Shown here in pieces: positions 36,201 to 45,098 of a stretch of DNA of 64,000 nucleotides. Within the stretch, counting starts at the first letter, position 1. Each line of letters opens with the position of its first letter. The stretch is from Saccharopolyspora montiporae (GTDB lineage Bacteria; Actinomycetota; Actinomycetes; Mycobacteriales; Pseudonocardiaceae). The DNA is taken from contig NZ_JADEYC010000023.1 of assembly GCF_015209505.1 (NCBI RefSeq), forward strand, positions 61,440 to 125,439, written 5' to 3'. A program made the translations under genes and the position numbers. The notes beneath the pieces were generated by a model that searched no databases, was not told the DNA's origin, and was given only the letters and a program-made list of their open reading frames with translations.

Positions 36201-36771
36201 GGGCCTGCACACGATGTTCTTCGCTCCCGGAGCCGCTGCCGAGGCCTGGGCCTCGATGCCGCCCGCGCAGCCCGACGGGGTGCAGGCCCGGGTGCTGTTC
36301 GACTTCTCCGGCTGGCCGGGCGGTCTCGGCGGCGCGCTGGCGGCGGTCCTCGCCGTGTGCTGCGCGGTGTGGCTGGGCGCGCGGCTGGCTCGCGGCGCCG
36401 GCAGCGGGCTGCGCCGGTGGATCCCGGCGCTGGCCGTCGCGCTGGTGCTGCTCTCGGCGGGATATGCCCTGGCCCTGACCGGATGGCGGCTCGGTCCGCC
36501 GCTGGTGGTCGGGATCGCCGTGCTGCTGACCTGGTCGGCGGCGACGGCCTGGCGCACGGGCACCCGCCTGGCGGCGAGCGCGCTGACCGGGGTGGTCTTC
36601 GCAGCGGTGCTGGGGGCTGCCGACGCGGGACTGCTGTCCTGGCCGGCCGAGGTGCTCGGCGCGGCCACCGGCTGGATCGGGGTCGCCGCGCTGCTCACCG
36701 CCTGCCTGCAGACCGCCCTGCTGACCGCGGTCGACGTGCTGCCGCCCCGGCCGCGCGGACGACGCGGCTGA
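33280..36771 (+). CDS. Very large patatin-like protein with C-terminal membrane region (DUF3376 type)
   Basis: 1163 residues. The patatin-like phospholipase domain occupies the first about 350: glycine-rich oxyanion strand AMRGGASMAVWIGGAVSEV, nucleophile elbow AGASAGG near residue 111, and catalytic Asp in VIDGGVLDNIP near 306. Both members of the Ser-Asp dyad are intact. A long helical middle (about 350-900) matches the actinobacterial DUF3376 type. The last about 230 residues hold around seven hydrophobic segments, so the enzyme is membrane-bound. It should hydrolyse acyl esters of lipids at the membrane; the lipid is unknown. GTG 33280 has GGGGAAGG upstream. It is convergent with narI, four bases apart. 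Confidence 0.88.
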   Translation: MGAVGPSDREDAGGPGDRGADPGGGREPGTEQELRLALAMRGGASMAVWIGGAVSEVDRLRSALRAPEPSAEQPAAAVPAGKSGDRPDRHPWAELARLAGYDSVALDVLAGASAGGLNATLLSASMVYGFDFAQMRELWIRLADVEAMSRPIPRFWQPAPPSLFEGDDYFRRELVELLTSSGAGNTEQPDRRIELLLTATLLDPLLEQRFDARAGRMVQQRRKALFRFRHRGRAGHVLSDFGDGERFAESVLRLAHAARSTSSYPFAFEPARVHSAHRAVRAGEPDMTGIFSETAPEGKPPDFRVIDGGVLDNIPVEAAVRAIGGAPADRPTRRWLLYLNPDPAVSRDQRKPGRALPVTGTAVQARMSQESLLDDIDALVEHNRVVERSGLRRRSLFAPLHAAAEADRENLLGRQAAASEQDNAVVRAELDAQAVHRLLTEPAANGDGQLLGPVEGDPLAGWSPRARTLLEQRLSEEFARSAGPHVFDDVRGFLSAVQECLWWAWDVEGSADRGELGACKAALYRLRTLGEVIEGCADAYWTGGARLEPIVEPAELGAWVQRVLLRRDRLQHALPSPIGPLLGEVLAAVDDEHRFQEALGGFTAELSSMVESSGADAVPHADGVDAIALARTELHRVADRLARAAPHRADIAQPEQVGFWLLERTGRRGEVLRRLVVLTAPLDVGRAPGSRIDLLRVVSDEQSPLPFTALRGADDRLRIEDKVRGSDLGNFGAFLSAKWRANDWMWGRLDAAAGLVELLADGQRWVQRHAGADELGDELQAVVCRPSTAELGGLDEQRLRQWRTFLAELWSRYAGEVRAELDGLFAAPEDEHPLTATRRMLTERLQWTIAAAEIPYVAQVSPGADPQAGDAAAAEAPAPEQVAEQVRAYDVGAQRFGDLGERRALGLATRLGLVGYRAARPTGRGLLPLLGRAALVVAKPLALLLAFAVAAPTRAAVLGLAAAGTAAFAGAGKLGLHTMFFAPGAAAEAWASMPPAQPDGVQARVLFDFSGWPGGLGGALAAVLAVCCAVWLGARLARGAGSGLRRWIPALAVALVLLSAGYALALTGWRLGPPLVVGIAVLLTWSAATAWRTGTRLAASALTGVVFAAVLGAADAGLLSWPAEVLGAATGWIGVAALLTACLQTALLTAVDVLPPRPRGRRG

Positions 36772-36775
36772 GCGG

Positions 36776-37555
36776 TCACTTCCGGCGCAGCGGCTGGCGC
36801 GCGTCGTGCTTGCCGCGGCGCTGCCGGGGCACGCCGACCGGTTCCCAGCCGCGCCGCCTGCGCTGCTGCGCCGGCTTGCTGCGGTAGACGATGTAGGGCC
36901 GGAACAGGTAGCGCACGGTGGCGAATCCGCTCAGCGCGTGCACCAGCCTGGTGAACGGCACCAGCGCGAACAGCAGCAGCCCCACGACGATGTGCACCTT
37001 GAACACCACCGGCACGTCCACCATCAGGTCCACCCGCGGCTGCAGGACGAACAGGCTGCGGAACCACGGCGAGATCGTCTGCCGGTAGTTGTAGGTGTCC
37101 CCGATGCCGTTTGCCAGCACGGTGGCCAACAGGCCGAGCAGCAGCGCGCCCACCAGCACCAGGTACATGACCTTGTCGTTGACGGTGGTGGCCGAGAAGA
37201 CCGGGCCGCTGGTGCGCCGCCGGTAGATCAGCAACGCGGCCCCGGTCAGCGTGCAGATGCCGGCCACGGCGCCCATCCCGACCGCCGCGACGTGGTACAT
37301 CGACTCGGTGACGCCGAGCGCGGCCGTCCACGATTCCGGGATCACCAGTCCCGCGCCGTGTCCGATGATCACCACCAGCAGTCCGAAGTGGAACAGCGGG
37401 CTGGCGACGCGCAGCATGCGGGATTCGTAGAGCTCGGAGGAGCGCGTCGTCCAACCGAACCGGTCGTAGCGGAACCGCCAGGCGGAGCCGACCACGAGCG
37501 CGGCCACCGCGACGTAGGGCAGCGCTCCCCACAGCAGGACGTCCCAGGTGCTCAT
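36776..37555 (-). CDS. narI: Respiratory nitrate reductase gamma subunit NarI
   Basis: 259-residue diheme cytochrome b membrane anchor that takes electrons from menaquinol and passes them to NarH. Five membrane helices are apparent; His residues in ASPLFHFGLLVVIIGHGAGL, the MYHVAAVG helix and FKVHIVVGLLLF/FTRLVHAL are the heme ligands. A basic tail of about 40 residues (KPAQQRRRRGWEP) lies in the cytoplasm. Its ATG overlaps the narJ stop; it is the last gene of narGHJI. Confidence 0.96.
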   Translation of the reverse strand: MSTWDVLLWGALPYVAVAALVVGSAWRFRYDRFGWTTRSSELYESRMLRVASPLFHFGLLVVIIGHGAGLVIPESWTAALGVTESMYHVAAVGMGAVAGICTLTGAALLIYRRRTSGPVFSATTVNDKVMYLVLVGALLLGLLATVLANGIGDTYNYRQTISPWFRSLFVLQPRVDLMVDVPVVFKVHIVVGLLLFALVPFTRLVHALSGFATVRYLFRPYIVYRSKPAQQRRRRGWEPVGVPRQRRGKHDARQPLRRK

Positions 37556-38193
37556 CGGCGTGCTCCCACCTCGTCCGAGGCCGCACCGCCGTACGGAGGT
37601 GCGCCGTCCAGTCCGACGGATTCCTGCGCCGGTCCCGCGGCGGCGATGCTGCGGGCGCGGCGCAGGGTTTCGGCCGTCGGCGCGGGCAGCGTGGCCAGCA
37701 CGGCCTCCACGATCCGCGCGTAGTCCGTGCCCTGGTCGCGCAGCGCGGACGCCAGCAGTTCCAGCGCCGCGTGGTGGTTGATCAGCAGCGCCGTGCCGCG
37801 GCGCTGGTCGGCGGTGGCCGCGAACTCCAGCACCACCGCGAGGTGGTCCGGCAGCTCCGACTCCGGCGGCTCGATCCCGGCCTCCCGGTAGACATGCTGG
37901 AACTCCAGCAGCGCCCGCCCGCGGTTGCGGGTGTCGCCGGCGGTCCAGTAGCTCAGGTACGGGCAGCAGCGCCGCCGCAGGTCGAAGGTCGCCACGTAGT
38001 GCTGCTGCGCGACCAGCGGGTCGGTCGCGGCCAGCCGCTCGGCCACCGCGCGCGGCCCGGCGCCCAGCCGGTCCGGCAGTTCGGCGGCGGCCGCGGACAG
38101 CTGCGGGAGCCGCTCGCGCAGCGCCGCGTCCGGGTAGTCCAGCAGCAGGGCCGCGATGCGGTGGGTCAGCGCGATGTCCCGGTCGGTGCTCAC
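37552..38193 (-). CDS. narJ: Nitrate reductase assembly chaperone NarJ
   Basis: 213-residue cytoplasmic chaperone (TorD/NarJ helical fold) that binds NarG during molybdenum cofactor insertion and is not part of the finished enzyme. The NarJ core YVATFDLRRRCCPYLSYWT is present, followed by GRALLEFQHVYREAG and LPDHLAVVLEFAA. GTG 38193 overlaps the narH stop (GTGA) and the gene is coupled to narI downstream. Confidence 0.94.
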   Translation of the reverse strand: MSTDRDIALTHRIAALLLDYPDAALRERLPQLSAAAAELPDRLGAGPRAVAERLAATDPLVAQQHYVATFDLRRRCCPYLSYWTAGDTRNRGRALLEFQHVYREAGIEPPESELPDHLAVVLEFAATADQRRGTALLINHHAALELLASALRDQGTDYARIVEAVLATLPAPTAETLRRARSIAAAGPAQESVGLDGAPPYGGAASDEVGARR

Positions 38194-39842
38194 TCGGTGC
38201 CTCCGTGCCGTTCCGGGAACAGCCCTTCCGGCGTGCCGCGGCCGTCCCAGTTGAGCAGGTTGACCCGCTCGGTGCCGTCCGCCGCGGTGAACGTGGACGA
38301 GTTCTGCCGCTGCTTGAGCAGGTGGAAGTTCTCCACCGACACCGGGACCTGCTCGCCGGACGCCTCGCCGAGCGGCCCGGAGGCGTACATGCCCGGCCCG
38401 CCCTCGTAGTCCAGCGAGCAGCGCGGTTCGTCGAGCTGCTCGGCGAGTTCGGCGTGCGCCTGCGGGATGACGTAGCGCTCCTCGTACTTGGCCAGCGCCA
38501 GCAGCCGGTACATGCGCTGCATCTGGTCGGCATCCATGCCCACCGAGGCCGGGATGGCCGGGTCCGGAGGGCGGTCCAGGTTGATGTCGCGCATGTAGGA
38601 GCGCATCGCGGCGAGCTTGCGCAGCGACCGCTGCACCGGCTCGACATCGCCCGCGGTGAACAGCTCGGCGAGGTATTCCACCGGGATGCGCAGCGAGTCG
38701 ATGGCGCCGAACAGGTTGTCCGCGTCCTCGCCGTCGTGCCCGGTCTCGGCGAGCTTGTCCACCACCGGGGACAGCGGCGGGATGTACCAGACCATCGGCA
38801 TGGTGCGGTATTCCGGATGCAGCGGCAGAGCCACCCGGTGCTCCTTGATCAGCGCGTGGATCGGCGAGCGCTGCGCGGCCTCGATCCAGTCTCGCGGGAT
38901 GTCGGCGCGCTGCGCGGCGTCGACGACCTCCGGGTCGTTCGGGTCCAGCAGCACTTCCAGCTGGGCCGGGTAGAGCTCGTGCTCGTCGGCGACCGAGGCG
39001 GCTTCCAGCACCCGGTCGGCGTCGTAGAGTACCACGCCGAGGTAGCGCAGCCTGCCCACGCAGGTCTCCGAACACACCGTCGGCAGCCCGGCCTCCATCC
39101 GCGGGTAGCACAGGGTGCACTTCTCGGCCTTGCCCGTGCGGTGGTTGAAGTAGACCTTCTTGTACGGGCAGCCGGTCACGCACATCCGCCAGCCGCGGCA
39201 CTGGTCCTGGTCGACGAGCACGATGCCGTCCTCGGACCGCTTGTACATCGCGCCGGAAGGGCAGGACGCCACGCACGAGGGGTTCAGGCAGTGCTCGCAG
39301 ATCCGCGGCAGGAAGAACATGAACGTCTCCTCGAAGGACTGCTTCACGTCCGCCGAGATCTGCTGCAGCATCGGGTCCTGCTTCGTGAGTTCCGGCGCAC
39401 CGGCCAGCGCGTCGTCCCAGTTCGCGCTCCAGGTGATCTTGGTGGGTTCCCCGGAGATCAGCGAGCGCGGCTGCGCCACCGGCGGATCGTCGCCGAGCGG
39501 CGCGGAGATGAGGTTGTCGTAGTCGTAGGTCCAGGGCTCGTAGTAGTCGTCGATGCCGGGCAGCTTCGGGTTGGCGAACAGCGACAGCAGTCGCTTGAAC
39601 CGGCCGCCGCTGCGCAGCTTGAGCCGTCCGCGGCGGGTGCGCCTCCAGCCGCCGCGCCAGGTGTCCTGGTCCTCGTAGGTGCGCGGATACCCTTGTCCGG
39701 GACGGGTTTCCACGTTGTTGAACCAGACGTACTCCACACCGGCCCGGTTGGTCCACGCCTGCTTGCAGGTGACCGAGCAGGTGTGGCACCCGATGCACTT
39801 GTCCAGGTTCATCACCATGGCGAGCTGGGCCATCACGCGCAT
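38190..39842 (-). CDS. narH: Respiratory nitrate reductase beta subunit NarH
   Basis: 550-residue electron-transfer subunit with four Fe-S clusters. Cysteine groups are CIGCHTCSVTCK, CEHCLNPSCVASCP, CRGWRMCVTGCP and CTLCYPRMEAGLPTVCSETC. In the third, Trp replaces a cysteine (CxxW), the hallmark of the [3Fe-4S] cluster. The ATG overlaps the narG TGA by one base (TGATG). The C-terminal NarH-specific domain is complete. Confidence 0.97.
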   Translation of the reverse strand: MRVMAQLAMVMNLDKCIGCHTCSVTCKQAWTNRAGVEYVWFNNVETRPGQGYPRTYEDQDTWRGGWRRTRRGRLKLRSGGRFKRLLSLFANPKLPGIDDYYEPWTYDYDNLISAPLGDDPPVAQPRSLISGEPTKITWSANWDDALAGAPELTKQDPMLQQISADVKQSFEETFMFFLPRICEHCLNPSCVASCPSGAMYKRSEDGIVLVDQDQCRGWRMCVTGCPYKKVYFNHRTGKAEKCTLCYPRMEAGLPTVCSETCVGRLRYLGVVLYDADRVLEAASVADEHELYPAQLEVLLDPNDPEVVDAAQRADIPRDWIEAAQRSPIHALIKEHRVALPLHPEYRTMPMVWYIPPLSPVVDKLAETGHDGEDADNLFGAIDSLRIPVEYLAELFTAGDVEPVQRSLRKLAAMRSYMRDINLDRPPDPAIPASVGMDADQMQRMYRLLALAKYEERYVIPQAHAELAEQLDEPRCSLDYEGGPGMYASGPLGEASGEQVPVSVENFHLLKQRQNSSTFTAADGTERVNLLNWDGRGTPEGLFPERHGGTE

Positions 39843-42800
39843 CAGTACTGCACCTCCTGGCTGCGGCGGCGGATGACGGTGACTTCGTCGCGCTGGTTGC
39901 CCGTCGGGCCGAGGTAGTTGAACGCGAAGGACAACTGGCCGTAGCCGCCGACGAGATGGGTGGGCTTGAGCAGCAGCCGGGTCAGCGAGTTGTGCATTCC
40001 CCCGCGTTTGCCCGAGGTTTCGGCGATCGGCACGTCCACCACCCGGTCCTTGGCGTGGTAGACGTAGACCGTGCCGTCCGGCATCTTGCTGGACACCACG
40101 GCGCGCGCCACGAGCACGCCGTTGCGGTTGACCGCTTCCATCCAGTCGTTGTCGGCCACGCCGATCCGCTCCGCGTCGCCGGGACTGAGCCACAGCGTCG
40201 GGCCGCCGCGGGACAGCGCGAGCATGAGCAGGTTGTCCTGGTACTCGGAGTGGATGGACCACTTCGAGTGCGGGGTCAGGTAGCGCACCGAGATCTCCGC
40301 GCCCGCCGGGTCGTCCGGTTCGCCGAACAGGTGGTGGATGTTCAGCGGAGGCCGGTACACGGCCAATCCCTCGCCGAGCTCCTGCATCCAGTCGTGGTCC
40401 AGGTAGAAGTGCTGTCTGCCGGTGAGCGTGTGCCACGGCTTGAGCCGCTCCACGTTGACCACGAACGCCGTGTACCGCCGGCCGCCGTGCTCGCTGCCGC
40501 TCCACTCCGGGGAGGTCAGCACCGGCACCGGGCGCGCCTGGGTGTCGGCGAAGGTGATCCGGGTGCCCTCGTTGTCGGCGGCCAGATCGGCGAGCTGCAC
40601 CCCGGTGCGCTTCTCCAGGTCGCGGAAACCGGCGACCGCGATGCGCCCGTTGGTGGTGCCGGACAGCGCCAGCACCGCCTCGCAGGCGTGCACGTCGCGC
40701 GCGAGCGAGGGCCTGCCGTCGGCGACGCCGCCGCGGACCGTGCCGTTGCTGCGCGCCAGCAGCTGCACCTCCTGGTCGGGCACCGCCGACCAGCCCTTGT
40801 TCGCGACGCCGAGCCGTTCCACCAGCGGACCGAGCGCGGCCATCTTGTCGGCCACCGCCGCGTAGTCGCGCTCCACCACCTGCAATTTCGGCATCGTCTG
40901 CCCGGGGATCGGCTCCACCTCGGCGCGGGCCCAGTCCAGCACCGCCCCGCCCGGGGTCGCGAGCTCGTCCGGGGTGTCGTGCGTGAGCGGGGCGGCGACC
41001 AGGTCCTCCCGGGTGCCCAGGTGCTGCGCGGCCAGGTCGCTGAACCGGCGGGCGATGGTGTGGAACGCGTCGAAATCGCTGCGCGTCTCCCACGGCGGGG
41101 CGATCGCCGGGGTGAAGGCGTGCACGAACGGGTGCATGTCGGTGGAGGACAGGTCGTGCTTCTCGTACCAGGTCGCCGCGGGAAGCACGACATCGCTGAA
41201 CAGGCCGGTGCTGGTCATCCGGAAGTCCAGCGACAGCAGCAGGTCGAGCTTGCCCTCCGGTGCCTGCGGGTGCCAGCGCACGTCGTGCGGCCGCTGGTCC
41301 GGCGCTGCCTCGGACGCGCGCAGCGAGGCATCGGTGCCCAGCAGGTGCTTGAGGAAGTACTCGTTGCCCTTGGCCGAGGAACCCAGCAGGTTCGCCCGCC
41401 ACACGGTCACGACCCGCGGCCAGTTCTGCGGATCGTCCGGATCGGTGCACGCGAACCGCATCCGCCCGGAGCGCAGCTCGTCCACCGCGTGCTCGGCAGG
41501 GTCGGCGCCCGCCGCGCGGGCCTCGTCGACCAGGTCCAGCGGGTTGCGGTCGAACGTCGGGTAGGACGGCATCCAGCCCAGCCGCGCCGACTGCGCCACG
41601 CAGTCGGCCATCGCCCGCCCGCGCAGCGCCCCCGGGCCGAGCGGGTGCACCAGCGCGTCGGTGCCGACCGCGTCGTAGCGCCACTGGTCGGTGGCCAGGT
41701 ACCAGAACGCGGTGCCGATCATCTGCCGCGGCGGGCGCGACCAGTCCAGCGCCCCGGCCAGCTGCGCCCACCCGGTGACCGGGCGGCACTTCTCCTGCCC
41801 GACGTAGTGCGCCCACCCGCCGCCGTTGACGCCCTGGCAGCCGGTCAGCGTCACCAGCGCCAGGAACGCGCGGTAGATCGTGTCCGAGTGGAACCAGTGG
41901 TTGGTGCCCGCGCCCATCAGGATCATCGACCGGCCGCCGGATTCCTCCGCGTTGCGGGCGAATTCGCGGGCGACGGCGGCGACGCGATCCGCGGGGACCC
42001 CGGTGATCGGCTCCTGCCAGGCCGGCGTGTGCGGCTCCGGGTCGTCCGGGCCGGCGGGCCACTGCCCGGGCAGGCCGGGCCGGGCCACCCCGTAGTTGGC
42101 CAGCACCAGGTCGTAGACCGTGGTGACCAGCTGCTCGCCGACGCGCACCGCGGGCACGCCCCGGTCCAGCGCCGCGGCCGGGTCGGCCGGATCGTCGAAG
42201 CGCGGCAGCCGCACCGGCACGGCCTGCGCATCGGGGTGGTCGAGCAGGCCCAGCTGCGGGCGCACGTCCCCGAGATCGAGGTTCCAGTTCCCGGCGCTGC
42301 GCTCGTCGAACCGGAAACCGAGGCTGCCGCCCGGCACGTGCGGCTTCCCGGTGCGCTCGTCCAGCAGCACCGGCTTGAACCGGTCGTGCTGCCCGGTGCC
42401 CTGCTCGCCGAGGTCGGCGGCGGTGAGGAACTTGTCCGCCACCATGCCCTGCCCGCGGTCGCGCAGCGTCACCAGGAACGGCAGATCGGTGTAGCGGCGC
42501 ACGTAGTCGGCGAAGGCCGGCGCCTGGCGCTGCACGAAGAAGTCGCGCAGCACGACGTGGCCCATCGCCATCGCCATCGCCCCGTCGGTCCCCGGGTTCG
42601 GCGCCAGCCAGGTGTCCGCGAACTTGACGTTGTCCGCGTAGTCCGGTGCCACCACGACGACCTTCTGCCCGCGGTAGCGCGCCTCGGTCATGAAGTGCGC
42701 GTCCGGCGTGCGGGTGACCGGAACGTTGGAGCCCCACATCATCAGGTAGGACGCGTTCCACCAGTCCGCGGATTCCGGGACGTCGGTCTGGTCGCCGAAC

Positions 42801-43528
42801 ACCTGCGGCGAGGCCACCGGCAGATCGGCGTACCAGTCGTAGAAGGACAGCATCGTGCCGCCCAGCAGGGACAGGAACCGCGATCCGGCCGCGTGCGAGA
42901 CCATGGACATGGCCGGGATCGGCGAGAACCCCGCGATCCGGTCCGGGCCCCAGCGCTGGATGGTGTGCACGTGCGCGGCGGCCACCAGCTCCACCGCCTC
43001 GTCCCAGGACGCGCGCACCAGACCGCCCATGCCGCGCGCCCGCTGGTAGCGCCGCCGCCGCTCCGGGTCGTCCACGATGGACCGCCACGCCGCGACCGGG
43101 TCCCCGGTGGCCAGCCGCGCTTCGCGGTACATCTGCAGCAGCTCGCCGCGCACGTACGGGTAGCGCAACCGGGTGGGTGAGTAGGTGTACCAGGAGAACG
43201 CCGCCCCGCGGGGGCAGCCGCGCGGTTCGTACTCCGGCGAGTCCGGACCCACCGACGGGTAGTCCGTCTGCTGCGCCTCCCAGGTGATGATCCCGTCTTT
43301 GACGTAGACCTTCCACGAGCACGAGCCGGTGCAGTTGACCCCGTGCGTGGACCGGACCACCTTGTCGTGGCTCCACCGGTCCCGGTAGAAGACGTCGCCC
43401 TCGCGCCCGCCGACGCGGGTGATGGTCCGCAGGTCGGGCGAAACCCCGTCCGGTGCCAGCAGCTTGCGGGTACGCAGCAGCAGGTCCGCCACGGGTCCGT
43501 CGATCCCCGCGTCCGATCGGTCGGCCAT
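39842..43528 (-). CDS. narG: Respiratory nitrate reductase alpha subunit NarG
   Basis: 1228-residue molybdo-bis-MGD catalytic subunit reducing nitrate to nitrite on the cytoplasmic side. HGVNCTGSCSWKVYVKDG near residue 50 holds the His-plus-Cys ligands of the FS0 [4Fe-4S] cluster. PESADWWNASYLMMWGSNVP contains the Asp expected to bind Mo and the cofactor pocket. There is no Tat signal, as usual for cytoplasmic NarG. ATG 43528 has GAGGAG upstream. It is first gene of narGHJI, divergent from narK. An obligately aerobic actinomycete would use this for survival under low oxygen. Confidence 0.97.
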   Translation of the reverse strand: MADRSDAGIDGPVADLLLRTRKLLAPDGVSPDLRTITRVGGREGDVFYRDRWSHDKVVRSTHGVNCTGSCSWKVYVKDGIITWEAQQTDYPSVGPDSPEYEPRGCPRGAAFSWYTYSPTRLRYPYVRGELLQMYREARLATGDPVAAWRSIVDDPERRRRYQRARGMGGLVRASWDEAVELVAAAHVHTIQRWGPDRIAGFSPIPAMSMVSHAAGSRFLSLLGGTMLSFYDWYADLPVASPQVFGDQTDVPESADWWNASYLMMWGSNVPVTRTPDAHFMTEARYRGQKVVVVAPDYADNVKFADTWLAPNPGTDGAMAMAMGHVVLRDFFVQRQAPAFADYVRRYTDLPFLVTLRDRGQGMVADKFLTAADLGEQGTGQHDRFKPVLLDERTGKPHVPGGSLGFRFDERSAGNWNLDLGDVRPQLGLLDHPDAQAVPVRLPRFDDPADPAAALDRGVPAVRVGEQLVTTVYDLVLANYGVARPGLPGQWPAGPDDPEPHTPAWQEPITGVPADRVAAVAREFARNAEESGGRSMILMGAGTNHWFHSDTIYRAFLALVTLTGCQGVNGGGWAHYVGQEKCRPVTGWAQLAGALDWSRPPRQMIGTAFWYLATDQWRYDAVGTDALVHPLGPGALRGRAMADCVAQSARLGWMPSYPTFDRNPLDLVDEARAAGADPAEHAVDELRSGRMRFACTDPDDPQNWPRVVTVWRANLLGSSAKGNEYFLKHLLGTDASLRASEAAPDQRPHDVRWHPQAPEGKLDLLLSLDFRMTSTGLFSDVVLPAATWYEKHDLSSTDMHPFVHAFTPAIAPPWETRSDFDAFHTIARRFSDLAAQHLGTREDLVAAPLTHDTPDELATPGGAVLDWARAEVEPIPGQTMPKLQVVERDYAAVADKMAALGPLVERLGVANKGWSAVPDQEVQLLARSNGTVRGGVADGRPSLARDVHACEAVLALSGTTNGRIAVAGFRDLEKRTGVQLADLAADNEGTRITFADTQARPVPVLTSPEWSGSEHGGRRYTAFVVNVERLKPWHTLTGRQHFYLDHDWMQELGEGLAVYRPPLNIHHLFGEPDDPAGAEISVRYLTPHSKWSIHSEYQDNLLMLALSRGGPTLWLSPGDAERIGVADNDWMEAVNRNGVLVARAVVSSKMPDGTVYVYHAKDRVVDVPIAETSGKRGGMHNSLTRLLLKPTHLVGGYGQLSFAFNYLGPTGNQRDEVTVIRRRSQEVQY

Positions 43529-43609
43529 CGCCGGGCTCCTCAGTGCTCTCGCGGGTCGGACCCGCTCCCGGTGGTGCGCGCGGAGTCGGGCGTGCTCGGC
43601 GGATTTCGG

Positions 43610-43639
43610 CGACTCGGGTGAGGTTGCGCTTCCGAGTCG
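43610..43639. promoter_or_regulatory. Inverted repeat in the narG-narK divergent control region
   Basis: CGACTCGG (43610-43617) and CCGAGTCG (43632-43639) are perfect 8-bp arms separated by 14 bases, in the middle of the 228-bp gap that must contain both nar promoters. Neither a DosR box nor a GlnR box is evident. The spacing fits a dimeric regulator covering two turns; a transcript hairpin is the alternative. Confidence 0.45.
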
Positions 43640-43756
43640 CACCCCCGGTTCGCCGCACCCACACTCGACGATTGGGCCGCACGGCCCGGTACGCAACTCG
43701 GCAACCGCCGCCGACGGCGGCACGAGCCCGCATCCGGTGGCGGCGCGAGGACTGAG

Positions 43757-44974
43757 GTGGTCGCGGTGGCGCAGAGCACGGCTCCCGAGCGGACCGCATC
43801 GCACGTCCCGCCCCAGGCGTGGACCGTGCTGGCGGTGTCGATGACCGGCTTCCTGGTCAACTTCTGGGCGTGGAACCTGCTCGCCCCACTCGCCCCGGGC
43901 ATCGGCCAGCGGCTCGGGCTGGCGCCGTTCACCCAGGCCCTGCTGGTGGCGCTGCCGGTGATCATCGGCTCGCTCGGCCGCATCCCGGCGGGCTCGCTGA
44001 CCGACCGCTACGGCGCGCGCACCATGTTCACCGCGCTGAGCGTGCTCACGATCGTGCCGGTGCTGCTGGTCGGGTTGTTCCCGAACTCGCTGGCGGTGCT
44101 CATGATCGGCGGCGTGCTGCTCGGGCTGGGCGGCACGACCTTCGCGGTCGGCGTGCCCGCGGTGAACGCCTGGTTCCCGCCCGATCGGCGGGGTACCGCG
44201 CTCGGGCTGTTCGGCGTGGGCACCGTCGGCACCGCGGTGGCCACCTTCACCACGCTGCCGCTGATCAACGGGCTCGGCGGGATGGCGCCGTTCCTGCTCG
44301 TCTCGCTGGCGCTGCTGGTCGTGGCCGGGCTGTCCTGGACGCTGCTGCGCGAACCGCCGGACAAGACCCCGCCCGGGGCCGGGGCGTTCGCCCGCACCGT
44401 CGAGACGCTGCGCCTGGCGGCCACCTGGCAGCTGTCCGTGCTCTACGCACTGATGTTCGGCGGGTTCGTGGCGTTCAGCGTGTACCTGCCGACCTACCTC
44501 AAGACCGCCTACGAGCTCGCCGCCGGGGACGCCGCCGCGCGCACCGCCGGGTTCGTGGTCGTCGCGGTGATCGCCCGGCCGGTCGGCGGCTGGCTCTGCG
44601 ACAGGATCCATCCCGCCGACGTGCTGGGCGTGCTGTGCGGGCTGGCCTTCCTGTTCGCCGGGCTGGCCGCGTTCCAGTTCCCGCTGATGCCGATGGGCAC
44701 GATCGCGTTCCTGGGGCTGGGCATCGTGCTCGGCGCGGGCTCCGGCGCGGTGTTCGCCCTGGTGGCCCGGCTCGCCCCGGCCGAGGAGGTGGGGGCGGTG
44801 ACCGGGTTGGTGGGTGCGGCCGGTGGTCTCGGCGGGTTCTTCCCGCCGCTGGTGATGGGGGCGATCTACGGCATGCAGCACGACTACGGCTGGGGGTTCG
44901 TCCTGCTGGCCGCCGCGGCGCTGGGCTGCGCGGTCCTCACGTTCACCGCCGTGCGCCGGGAGGCGGCGGGCTGA
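43757..44974 (+). CDS. narK: Nitrate/nitrite transporter NarK
   Basis: 405-residue MFS protein of the nitrate/nitrite porter family with 12 helices. Helix 1 has FLVNFWAWNLLAPLAPGIGQ; the signature loops GRIPAGSLTDRYGARTMF and the glycine-rich nitrate motif GGLGGFFPPLVMGAIYG are both present. Substrate-binding Arg residues expected in helices 2 and 8 correspond to GRIPAG and VIARPVGG. It imports nitrate or exports nitrite for NarGHI, encoded divergently. GTG 43757 is the start. Confidence 0.94.
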   Translation: MVAVAQSTAPERTASHVPPQAWTVLAVSMTGFLVNFWAWNLLAPLAPGIGQRLGLAPFTQALLVALPVIIGSLGRIPAGSLTDRYGARTMFTALSVLTIVPVLLVGLFPNSLAVLMIGGVLLGLGGTTFAVGVPAVNAWFPPDRRGTALGLFGVGTVGTAVATFTTLPLINGLGGMAPFLLVSLALLVVAGLSWTLLREPPDKTPPGAGAFARTVETLRLAATWQLSVLYALMFGGFVAFSVYLPTYLKTAYELAAGDAAARTAGFVVVAVIARPVGGWLCDRIHPADVLGVLCGLAFLFAGLAAFQFPLMPMGTIAFLGLGIVLGAGSGAVFALVARLAPAEEVGAVTGLVGAAGGLGGFFPPLVMGAIYGMQHDYGWGFVLLAAAALGCAVLTFTAVRREAAG

Positions 44975-45098
44975 CCGACCGACGTGATCTCGGCGCGCTG
45001 CGGGCGCGGTAACCTGGACTTGGCAAGAGACATCGGGCATGAATCGGTCCGGGGCGATCCCGGCACCGCGTCCGCAGCGATCAACGGAGGTGTCGACG

